NCBI RefSeq assembly: GCF_900324465.2
Contig: NC_046630.1
Coordinates: forward strand, 11,917,125 to 11,981,124
Direction: 5' to 3'
Source: Anabas testudineus
Taxonomy: Eukaryota; Chordata; Actinopteri; Anabantiformes; Anabantidae
DNA length: 64,000 nucleotides
Part shown: positions 42,701 through 53,447 of the stretch, in pieces
Position numbering within the stretch: position 1 is the stretch's first letter
How the letters are laid out: each line of letters opens with the position of its first letter
Made by a program: the position numbers and the translations under genes
Notes under the pieces: model-generated
Databases searched by the model: none
Told to the model about the DNA's origin: nothing
The model's input: only the letters and a program-made list of their open reading frames with translations

Positions 42701-45476
42701 CAGAGAACTTAACGAGGAGAGGTGAGGTACTGAGGAGAGGGCAGCTGTAAAACTACTGTGAAAAAAGCCTGAGTCAGCGGCAGGTACAGCTTGGTACTGT
42801 GTCTTTTCTGGTTGTGAGGATGGAGGAGAAAAGCAAACTTGCACATTAGGGTAATGGGTATCCATGGTTATGGGTAAAGTGGGTGGTGTTTCAGAGAATG
42901 CTGAATGGTAATAAGTGTCAGGGCTTCTGGATTTAGTTTTGACATGGCTCTGTTCAGGGGAAAGGTTAATAAGGTCCTGGTAGGTGGGAATTTTAACAAG
43001 GTTGGACTTATTTGTGGCCGAGCTCTGATGTAGAAAATCTTTAGTCCGAGTTTTGCCTGAGTATGGACTTGTTTCACCTTGGAATTGGACTAGTCCAAGC
43101 TTTGGAACCATGTGAGATGGATCCAGGCTGCTTTTTAATGTACATGGACTTGGCTGTCCTTGGCTTCTGCTGCATTGAGTCCATGTGCGTCTGAAGCACT
43201 CTGGACTCGGTGTGCAAGTGGAACAGGTATCAGAGCTCAAAGGGGCCTCCAGTAGGATGGGGCAGTGGCTGCTCCTCGGTGATGTCTGAATATTAGAAAA
43301 GCAATGACTGCTTTTGTCCTTGAACTTCAAGCTTGGCTGCGAGCTGTCGTACTTGCTGCTCTTTTTATTCATATATTGCTCCAGCAGACAGCCCAGGTGC
43401 TGGGACTGAGGTTTGTCTGCAGGAATCAAAACAAAGGGCTGAATGGGCAGAGAGGTTGGCCTCTGGGCCTTACTGTAGCGTATCACTTCATTTTCTGATG
43501 AACATGCACCTAGAGATGATGAATGACAAGAAGAAGAGTCAGAGCAGATACTTCATACAGAACAAAAATAAATTCTGTTCTCCCACTTATAAAAAATTCA
43601 AAAAAAAAAAAAATCAAGCCATTCACCATTGTCTTACCCTTTTCAGTAGCATCGCTATCACAGTTCCCCTGGTTCAGAGTCACAGATGGTTGTGTGTATG
43701 CAGCTCTTGTGTCTTGGCATTTACTGCTATGTGGGCTACACTGGCTGGGGCACAGCAAACAGGATGTGTGGGAGAGGTTCTGGATGCTGTTTGTGGGTTT
43801 CTTCCTGCAGAGGTCTTTGTCAGCCTGGTAATGATAGGCCTGAAAGTGGGAGCCCTTAAACTCAGTGCTGTGCTGTGCTGAGGAGACCCTCACTTCCTTT
43901 TGCTGCTCCTCTTTATCCTGGCAGTGATACAGAAAGACAGACCTGTATAGGTTTACACAGCCAACCACAGTATTGTTACACAAACCATTGGCACCACATT
44001 TTAAACAGGGGATCCTTTCTAAAGATTCAATATAAGAAGTGGTCAAATGGTTCATTTAACAAATATAAAAATTTTTTAATTTAAAATTTTACAAGACATG
44101 CTGTTTTATTCCAACATTACCTGCTTAACCTCTTTGTGTTGTCCGTCTTTCTTATGACAGACAAACAGTTGTTCAGAGGGAGCAAAGGGACTGCTTCTGC
44201 CCTGACCCTCGGGGCAGCTGGTGAGACTGGACCAGGCTGGGCTGGGTGACTGAGAGGAGAGGTCACAAGTCACAAGTTTATAGTACTTCTGGTTGGTCTC
44301 CATGGTGAGCGTGGCCTGACTTTGGAGACAGGCAGTCAGGTCTGACACTTCCAAAGAGGACAGACCAGGGGATAGCGACTCTAGGGAGTAAAGATTGCAG
44401 TTCGAGTCGAGGCCCTGAGGAGACCAGCAGGAAGCACAGGGATTCATGTCAACCTTCTCACTTGGAGGAGTGTGAACTGTCGTGTCACGTTGTTGAAGGT
44501 CCTGGGTCGGAGTCTGGGGAACAGGCTGAAGATTGAGGAATACAGATCCCTCAGACGACTGCGAGGGGTGAACTGCTGGACTGCTGAGATCTTGAGGCGT
44601 GGCAGGGTTGTTGCTTCTGTTATAAATGGTGCAGAAATTCACCAAAACGCCATCGGAGCTGTTACAGGAGGAGTCGCTGACATACTCCGTGTGACAGTTG
44701 GACAACATCTCTGGGGAACATTTGTGTTGGCTGTCGATGCAGCAGGATACGGTATCATTTACTCTATCTGAGTCCTGCTCTCCACAAGACATCATCATGA
44801 TGCCAGATCTGCTCACATGAAAGTGCTGGCAGTCAGCGCGAAGTGAGCCCAGCTGGTTGGGCTGGTTAGTGAGCCACTGTTGCTCACTCTCACTATCTAA
44901 CATGATTCCTTCATTGCCCCATTCACTCTCCATGTCCCCATGCGACATTGTATAATTACTGATTGCATTACTTAGTGGCCAATTGGAATTTCCATGCAAT
45001 ACAAAAGATGAATCCTCTAGGTATCTGTGCAGATTGTCTCCATCACTATATTCATCTTCTTCATCCTCATCTAGCTCTGTACTGGGAAGGAATGAATTGT
45101 GTGATCGCAGACTGCCTCTCACTACAGAGCTCTCTCTCCTCTCTCTCTTCATATGGGAACTTGTTTCCTCTGGCGATGATGTGGAGTCGTATCTCCCGCT
45201 ACTGTCACTGGCACCCTCCTCCTCTGCTCTGTCCTCATTGAGACTACTGTAGCTGCTCGAAAAGTGCCTTCGGCCACCAGCGAAGGCGTGCTCTCTGTGG
45301 AGCGAGTCTTGCTCCGGTAGGGACATAGCTCGAGTCAGGCCTACTGAGCACAGACGGCTGGGCCTTTTTGCCGAACTGCAATAGGCCTGAACAGGTAGTT
45401 GCCATGTGGGCAGCTGAACAATAGGGAAGTGGCACGCTATCAGGGTGTTCCCTGAGAGACTTGATGCTCCAATCAT
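39727..45476 (-). CDS. rusc2: RUN domain-containing protein RUSC2 (iporin), nine coding exons, 1271 aa, SH3 domain not found
   Basis: In mammals RUSC2 is a vesicle-traffic adaptor (Rab1/GM130 partner, accessory factor of AP-4 vesicles). Exons (minus, 5' to 3'): 45476-44121, 43917-43638, 43509-42517, 41516-41440, 41317-41143, 41061-40956, 40856-40810, 40644-39975, 39838-39727. All are GT-AG with joining phases. Matches to human: [13 protein letters not shown] near the start, [63 protein letters not shown]. The RUN domain (residues about 878-1060) includes [35 protein letters not shown] and [17 protein letters not shown], followed by [19 protein letters not shown]. Exon 10 begins [20 protein letters not shown], equivalent to human RLPSDWLSLDKSMFQLVAQT, but stops after only 16 more residues, before the place where human has the SH3 domain. 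Human length is 1516. RUSC1 was considered, but the LPIQPF and FCLSPD blocks favour RUSC2. Confidence 0.92.
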
Positions 45477-45514
45477 ACTGCTAGATGAGGGTGGACCAGG
45501 GAAACGGTCTCCAT
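45473..45514 (-). CDS. upstream ORF overlapping the rusc2 start (14 codons)
   Basis: Minus-strand ATG at 45514 opens [13 protein letters not shown] and ends in TGA at 45475-45473. The stop overlaps the rusc2 ATG (ATGA overlap, one base offset). If transcribed it would force reinitiation or leaky scanning at rusc2. An acceptor-like CTGTCAG lies about 20 bases upstream, so this stretch is probably the last part of the 5' UTR. Confidence 0.4.
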   Translation of the reverse strand: METVSLVHPHLAV

Positions 45515-45529
45515 CGTCTTAAAATGAAA

Positions 45530-48142
45530 CCCTGACAGAGAAGCATAGAGTAGAATCAGTGTGATGAATCAGCTTTTATATGATATCAGTCAGTGAATTC
45601 AAGGGTAAGTGTAGTAATTAAATAAGTGCAGAAAAAAAAACACTGAACATTCAGTTACTACAGCCACTGGTGGGAGATGGAAAATAGACTGAACATGCTC
45701 CATGAGAATAAACTAAAGAGAAACATCATATCACACATGTCCTGACTGTCTTGGAAATGGTTTTGTGGAATAGAAAAGTAACAGAAAAGTATTCTGTACT
45801 CTGCAGGGGTAGTTTTAAACTTTAGTTTAGGCTGAAACTCTGTCTAATGGCATAATTTTCTGAATTATGTCCTGGAACCACAGAGGCATATTTTAATGCT
45901 GCCTGCAAATGTTACCTGTATATCCTAACGTATGTTTGTTGTTGGAATCTACATTTGACATGTTAATGTTGATCTCCTCAGTGGCCGGCTCCTTTTACTT
46001 CTCCAGCCTCAGTTGTCTCTGCAATTCAGGTCTCATCACATAAACAAACATAAAAAAACATCGCCTTTGTATGTGTGACAACTCTCTGTAGATATGTAAT
46101 AGAAATTTAAACACTATAAAGCTAAACTTCAAGCTAACACTGTCACGTCTGCTCCCTCACTTTACCCCACTTGTGCTCCTGTCAAGTCCAACTGTGTTGT
46201 CTGCTTCTGGCCCTCTGCACCCCCCATAATTCAGCCAACTCCTCCTCTCCCTATCTGGGCCAACCACAGTCTCAGTTACTCAGCTGCTCTGTAACTAGGG
46301 CAGCTGCACTGCAGAGATGCTCTGTTGGCACTGCTGAGAGTAAATTAATTTCCCCATCAGTTTAGTTAATCCTAAGTGTTTGTCCATGTTCTAATAGTTT
46401 TCTTCTTGATATGTCTACATATACGTGTAAAACATACGCCTTTCATCCATGAAATTTAACCATGGAGACTATTAACAAATAAAAAATGTCTGTGAAGCAT
46501 CTGCAAACTCTGCTGCATTTAAAGCAGTGGACACCAAACTGAAATCTGTAATCTGCATCTGTAATAATAAATAATCCTGGGATACAATCACACACTGATA
46601 GCTGCATGCGGCAGTATTAGTGCCTCGATGCTGTGCCGTGGACTTAAAGCAGACTGAAAACCAAGTTCATAAAAGCCATCTTCTACTGTGAGACAGTGTT
46701 TGTGTCATCAGTCTGACCATCACGTGTAAACAATCAAAACAACATCTGTTGCAGATGATCATGAAAAGGTAATCCTCTTTATTGTCCCATCACGACAGTA
46801 AACAACATCATTGCCATAGTAACACATTGGAAATACATCACAGGCAGTAATACTCTCTACAGTAGTGATTAAATGGTTAAGATGTTTTGGACTGAACATG
46901 AGCTAAATATGCGGGGGATGTTTTGGACTCACCCTTTTCCAAACCCAGCGTTTTCTTTTGACACGTCCACATATTGCATTTATTTCATACACTGTGTATT
47001 TTCATGTCTAGCAGCTCCAGATGGGTCTAACCCCACGTCATTTTTAGTAGATGTCATGTAATGAATTCTACCTTGAGTCAAAGAGATGTTGCTGCTTGGT
47101 TTCAGACAGTTCAACAGTTCAGTACCACGAGTAAATAGGACAAGTTGTCTGCAGAGGACTACCAATTTCTCTGCAAAGTGGATACGACTCTCGTGTGTTG
47201 TCTGCGCTGTCACATAACTTCGAGCATAAAGCTCAGTGCCAAACCGTTCTGTCCTGCGGGTGCACTGGAGATGGCTGTGATTAACTGAACTACTTCAATG
47301 GAAATGTCTGTCAGGTCAAGTTAGTCATCAGACGGAAGACGAGACTGAGGCCCAGTGCATGATGCTGTGTTCGGAGACAGGCTCAGAAGCTGCTCCGTAT
47401 CAGTGAATTCTGTAATCAGACGACATCATTATAACTCGTGTTGTTTTAAATTGATGTGAAAAGTTGAATCAATATAATGATGTGATGTGAATTTAGACTT
47501 AAATCTAGAGTCAAAGCCACATATGGGCAAAGAGGTGAGGAAGGTTTTCCTGTAGAGTCTTGTATGTGAGTAAGTGGTTTTATATGAGTGTTTTAATTTC
47601 ATATTGAGATGTTCAAAGAGGCTGAACATGTTAAACCAAAAGACACAGTGTGTAGGCTGCACGTCAGAGGAGCCATGCTACATAAAAACACGCACACATC
47701 CACTTTTGATCTGGGCTTTCAGTCTATTTGCCAAGATGAATTAAGACTAAAGGTTAGAATTTAAAGATGAACATCCTCCTTCACCTTTACTTCAAAGTAC
47801 CAAAGGCGCACAACAAAACCGGCATGCAGGCATCTGCAGCATCACCTCCTGATACTCTTTCATGTTTGTACCTACTTGAAAACAGTCTCCAGTCAAGGGC
47901 AGTACAAATCCTTTCCTCCTGGGTGACTGTGACGTGCAGGCGCGGCTGGATCCAAAATCATGCAACCAAACATTTCAAGAAAAAAAGGAAAAACGCAGCG
48001 TTTGGTGAATTATGAAGCTCCATTTTTCACATGATGTGTGAAAGTCGCCGCATTGTAACTCTGATATAAGGTCACATGAAGCCGCTCCGACATCGGGTGT
48101 CTGACAGACTCCGCGGTCCCCACGCTGAGGCTGGCACCCGCG
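45530..48142. other. rusc2 5' region or intron, no coding exon seen
   Basis: The coding exon of rusc2 is preceded by an acceptor-like site (CTTCTCTGTCAG), so an upstream non-coding exon is expected on the minus strand. Its position is not determinable. Otherwise AT-rich sequence without protein similarity. Confidence 0.4.
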
Positions 48143-48230
48143 TGACGTCACGACGACTTTAGCCAATGAGGAGAGAGACAGAAAGTATCCACGACACCTG
48201 GTTGGAAAACAGTTGAAGAGCCTATAAATA
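48143..48230 (+). promoter_or_regulatory. CRE-CCAAT-TATA promoter-like cluster, no gene recognised
   Basis: In order on the plus strand: a palindromic CRE (TGACGTCA, 48143-48150), a CCAAT box (48163-48167), an E-box CACCTG (48195-48200) and a TATA box (TATAAATA, 48223-48230). The spacing of about 55-75 bases from the CRE and CCAAT to the TATA is that of a cAMP-responsive core promoter, with transcription expected from about 48255. The local sequence is GC-rich, unlike the flanks. The CRE is symmetrical, so the same site could serve the rusc2 5' exon on the minus strand. Confidence 0.5.
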
Positions 48231-50164
48231 CACACAGTACTGCACATACATGTATTTACACCATGAAGAGCAGGACACACATCCAGTTAGCCTAGAAGTA
48301 GCTGATCATGATGAGGACACAAAAAAGACTAGGATCATAATCAAAACATCAAGTATGACACCATATTATGTGAGGTTTAATTAGCAAGTTCCTATTTTCA
48401 TTTAATATGCACAATAAGCACACTTTAATACAAATATTATTAAATATTAATTTAAAAATACATGTTTTTTTAAAGGCAGAGTGGTGCTAAACCCCACATC
48501 AGTAACACCTGCTTGTCATTATTGTTGAACTAAGCAAGAGAAATAATGATAATAATAATAATGATATAATGAAATGAGTCTTGAAGTCCCAGCGGTGTAG
48601 CTCTAGACCTCTACACGGTTGTTGCTATGATCAGTTCATCAGTGCAAGCATGGAGGAGCCACGTCAAGCTCACTAAAGCTGTGTCAGCTTGCTCTCTGGT
48701 GGCCGAAACAAGCAGTGTTCATTGGCTGTCCATGCATCCATTTTCTAAGATGCTGCGACGTGTATCATGTGAATACCCCTCAGAGGGTAGGTTCACTTCT
48801 AAACTCATCATGCCCACAGTGGACATGCTGTTCACTGATGTAGGGCATCGTAAAGGTCATCTTCACTAACCTAAATACTGAGATTGTTTACTCCTTCTAA
48901 GCAGATGGGCGCATGGATGCCCTAATGTAATTGTTGACCTGAAACATGTGAGCACCCATGTCCTGTGGTTCCCTCTGCATTAGTCCACACTGTCTCCTCT
49001 ATTTTAGCTGCTTCACCATTGAGTGAACAAGGAGCTCTGTGAGTAGTAAAGAGCAAACTGAGGCTCAACTGATGTGTCACACGGTGTCATGAGAAAGAGT
49101 AAACACTACAGAGTCCACCGTGTTAACATGTCTGAGGTCTGCACTGAGCTACATGCACTGGAGTATTGCATGGGACAGATTTGAGAGGTCAGTACCCTTG
49201 TTAACCAATCAGCTCTCCTGATCAACGCAAGATATATGTGGTGCCTCTAAAACAAACAGAGAGTATATTGACAGAGTTAAAAATATCCTCACAATTCCCA
49301 ACCCCAGTCCTATTTTTAGCTTAAAACAGACTATGGTCAGTTTCCTGTCAAGCAGATATTTGTGTTTACTTTTTTTTTTTTTTTTCATTTTTATTAAGCA
49401 CTTTTGTTGTAAAAACAGCAGTACAAAAACAAAAAATGTGTTCAAAAACATGCAAACGTTGTGAGACAAAGGTAGCTTCAAGGTTGCCCAGGACTGGTGT
49501 GTCACACTTAATAAATGAACAAATATTTCACTGAATCCGAAAAATTCAATCTGGGGTGTAAGTCCACATTTTTATTATTATTATTATTATTATTATTAAT
49601 TTTATGATCAACAGCATTTTTTTCCAGTTGCATTGAAAGAGTTCATGGAACTGTGAGGAATATTTTAATTTGTTTTTGAATTAGTTTTACATTAAAAGAC
49701 AAACACAGTTTGGGCAACACATCCTCTTAAAAATGAAAAATATATTTGAATATTTACATGACTGACAGTATGTACAAATAAATATAGAATAAAATAACCT
49801 GAACCAATAAACTCAGAGCACCTCACGGACTTTGCATGAAAATTTGTATTTTCTCATTGAAAACATGTTCAGCTTTATACAACCTGTCAGATGTTTTGCG
49901 AGATTAAAGAGATTAAATTGTAAGAAATCAATATCACTGTAGATGGGGCAATTGAGCAGTAGTGCAAACTCAGCATTTATAGCTTTGTTTTTCTGCAGGC
50001 TGGCGCCAAATCAGATTACGTTAACTGAGTCTGATAAACGTCCAACATGTCTCCACTCCAAGACAGAGTATCAGAGCAGTCATTTTTGAGACAGGTCGCT
50101 TTGGTCCAAATGTGGCAGACACTTGTTTCGTAGCCTGATGGAGTCGTGCTTGTCAATTTCTTGT
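48231..50164. other. stretch downstream of the promoter-like cluster, no gene recognised
   Basis: The first plus-strand ATG after the TATA box with a readable frame (48263) opens MKSRTHIQLA and stops. No longer frame or splice set with similarity was found up to leap2. Contains (ATT)n at 49571-49599 and a T-run at 49370-49385. The right part is likely the leap2 3' UTR (minus strand). Confidence 0.4.
49571..49599. repeat. (ATT)n microsatellite
   Basis: About nine ATT units. Confidence 0.9.
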
Positions 50165-50973
50165 TTAAGTGGACATCCAGAAGGAACAAATATTTTTCCT
50201 GTAAAGATAAGGAGCAACTTTATTGCAGGGTCATTATTTGCTGACTTTGTCCGTGTCATGCAAAGTTCATGTGGCCACAGTTTCACATTCTAGTCAGGGT
50301 ACAGAGAGAGTATTGCATACACTATGTTAAAACTACAAAAAAGGAGCTCTATTTACTATCACACAAAGTTATTTGGAGTGAATTAGCTTTGATGTGATTT
50401 TATATAAATGGCAAAATACTTTGGAGTTTCCCTCAGGACTAAAAGCCACTAAAGAACTACTTATAAATCATTATTATAACAATGTATTAAATGTTCTCTG
50501 TGATTGAAAGCTGGAAAAGTTGAATATCAATAGCAGCCTGTATGTACTTATACATAGTGGTACTTGTATCTACTTACTGCTGTCATTTCACACAATCTAT
50601 CTATCTTTTCAACACATCTGGCGAGTTCTGCTGTACCTGCAGTATTTTGTGCCGCACTCTAAGTGATCCCTGCAGCTGGCACCGACAGGCTTCATGCTGT
50701 TCCAACGCCACAGAAGTGATCGTTTGGTCCGCTGAATCAAACCGTTCCAGTCTCTAGACAGAGGGAGTGTGTTGACCTGTGAAGGTAAAAATAATATCAC
50801 TTAAGAGATCATGATGTGGGGATCAAATCAAAAACTTTACATCAAATTACATCAAAAATCAAAAAGATCAAACAAACTCTGCAGAGACCAGGTGGTGATA
50901 AACGTACCTGAGTGTCACAGATCAGAAACAGAAAAACAGAAAGAACGATGAGATTTTCCTTAAGGCTCCTCAT
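50165..50973 (-). CDS. leap2: liver-expressed antimicrobial peptide 2 (LEAP-2) precursor, three exons, 79 aa
   Basis: Secreted cationic peptide; in mammals also an antagonist/inverse agonist of the ghrelin receptor. Exons (minus, 5' to 3'): 50973-50908, 50776-50637, 50198-50165. GT-AG introns and joining phases give 79 aa (human 77). Residues 1-22 form a signal peptide (MRSLKENLIVLSVFLFLICD). A short propeptide ends in the furin-type site RTKR (about residues 38-41). The predicted mature part of 38 residues starts SLLWRWNSMKPVGASC and carries four cysteines in the family spacing: GASCRDHLEC, then TKYCRKNICS. The C-terminus is FWMST. The small last exon encodes only the fourth cysteine and tail. 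The upstream region has an AT-rich TTTAATA about 65 bases before the ATG, possibly the TATA-like element. The signal cleavage point is inferred. Confidence 0.95.
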
Positions 50974-53447
50974 GCTGTTTCCAGATCAGGCTCACGGCAG
51001 ACACTGTTCTGCAGGTGTGCTGTCCTACGCCACTTGTATTAAACGCTTTAATTGGGTTGGGGAGGAGTTTACCTCTGACAGATATCAAACATTAATTTGT
51101 CAATTTGCTATTTTAATGACTAAGTCTGAGTTTTGGCAGAGGCGCTGACCGCAAGTCAAAGCCAGCAATGCGCATCTATTTGCAAAGGGAACTTATCAGT
51201 TTTATAATGACGACCACGGTCAAGGTTTATCTGCAAAGAGCCAAACTACACTTTAACCTGGTAATTGAGGACAATTCCACGTCGGAGGTGTCTAACTTAA
51301 AACCTCTCATGTGTCATGAACTGTAGAAATGTCTCCATCCTTCCACTCAGCCCCAGAGTCTATACATCATCTGACTGTGGGACATGAGTGACAGAAGTCA
51401 AAATAAACACAGGGAGATCATGAGGGCAACACATGGAAAGAACCAGGTCCAAGTATTGATCACCAGCTAACCTGGATCTTGAGAATGGCTATGAAATTAC
51501 AACACATCAAAGTGAAAACAGTTTGCCAGTATTAGAGAAAATCATTCATTTGTCTTTTCCATGAATGAATTAGCTGCTTTTCATTTACAGCCACAAAGGC
51601 ATCGTTCAGCATTTTGGAAAATATGCTTTCTCATATTCTTCTGCCATATCACACAGTTGAGTCTGTCCATTAAATAAATTATTACAGCCAACAGGCAATT
51701 AGCTTAGTTTAATATGATAATAAATATCTGTAAAAAGGAAAAATATTTGTATTTATCTTTGCATAGGTGTGTTAAAATGAAGAGGCAAAGAGTAAGGCTG
51801 GCTGTTTCTCCATTGGCAGTTTTTTATCCATCTGCTAGCTCTAGAGTCACATTTTTATTTGATCGAACCCTCGCTTGTACGAAGTATGAAATTACTGCAC
51901 TTTTTTACAAGACCCTTTAACAGAACAACATAAGGCAAAAGTTGTATAAAGCTGTTTTGGCTCCAGAGGGAGCCAAGTCACTCAAGTGATGTCACTTGAG
52001 TAAAAAAAAATGCAGATATCACCTTGTGTGACTTCGGCTGAAGATAAAAAAGAATGAAAGTGCATTTACATCAGCCGTTTTGATTTTGATACTTTTATTA
52101 AACTGTCGTGAGTCTGACAATAAAGGGACACTATATCATTTTATTTTACAGAAGAAAATTCTACAGCAATTAAAACTGAAATGCAACTTCAATCGTAGAT
52201 TTACGAGAAGGACTTTACAAGTCATTATGATTCGTCTGTCTAATTTCAACACGTCTACAAATAATAAATTAGTCAGACCATATCTGAAGTCTGTTGTAAG
52301 GTACCGACAACTCATGCTTTATGGCTTTCTTTATACAAAAAAGAAACGAGTTAAGTGTTACAATCAAATCATTTTGCAATGTGTGATCTATAAATGATGA
52401 CTTCAAAGGTTGTAGAGACAACAAACTTTATTTAAGTGGCAGCAAATGGCAAGACAATGTGCACATTTTAGACATGTGACCTCTCAGAAGTATGTAAACA
52501 GTGATTACAAGTGGTAGTAGTGTAAACATTATTATCTTTTATACATAAAACACACCACAACATTAATGAGAGACAGCTAGTCAGCAATGGTTTGACTGCA
52601 AACATGACCAACTTTAGTGACATGGCCTAGTGCTGGACAGAAAATACATTTTTGATGGAAATGAATGATCCAAACAGCTTTAGCTCAATAAAAAAATAAT
52701 CATAAAATACTGTTTAGAAATTGAGAATTAAACATAAAACAATGGACAATCATTCCCAGCAACTAAAAGGTTAAACAAACACTATTGTTTTTATAATAAA
52801 CAATAGAATAAATCTTATTTTTATTTTTGTCAGTAGCACAAAGCAGTAATACAATCATCAGTAGACATTTAAAATCACACATTCATGGCAATGTTTTGGA
52901 AGTCATCCATGCCTGACAAAAAAAAAAAGTAAAAACAGTAAAACATTCCCTTTATGCTGCTGAGTCATGAATCCAGTTAAAATCGCCTGGATAACTGCAA
53001 ATCTTCACCAACATATCTTTATACTGATACTGTGGAAGTAGTACTATTTGACTATTATTCCATGTTATACCATTTACATGCATTGTAGATTACTGAGTTT
53101 GCACTGAGAGCACCAGTACACTGTTTTAAAATGAAGTTGATCTTATTCAGTGTAGATCTAAATGTCCAGACATCTCAAGAGACTAGACTAAGAGCAAATT
53201 ATACACTTAAAAAAGGAATAATATGAAAGTAAAAACATGGCTTTGCAGTTCTGTAACAACACAAAGGACACAGTCTTCTCTCCACCTGGTTTCTTAACAC
53301 TCTTAGATTAAAAAGGTGCAATATGGGTTATCAGTGGAAACTGTTACTTGGTAATTAATGGAAAAAACTGCAGTTCCCAGTGAACCCATGAAATGATCAA
53401 ATACCCTGCAATCCATGCAAAGGTCTTCTTCTCACACTCCATTTGGT
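50974..53447. other. intergenic between leap2 and scarb2
   Basis: Open frames at 51714-52397 show no similarity and are AT-rich. The part from 52400 to 53447 is probably the scarb2 3' UTR (minus strand). No repeat family recognised beyond short A/T runs. Confidence 0.4.

Noticed and set aside
43510-44055. 181-aa minus-strand frame as a separate gene
   Set aside because: It is rusc2 exon 3 (43917-43638) read through both flanking introns.
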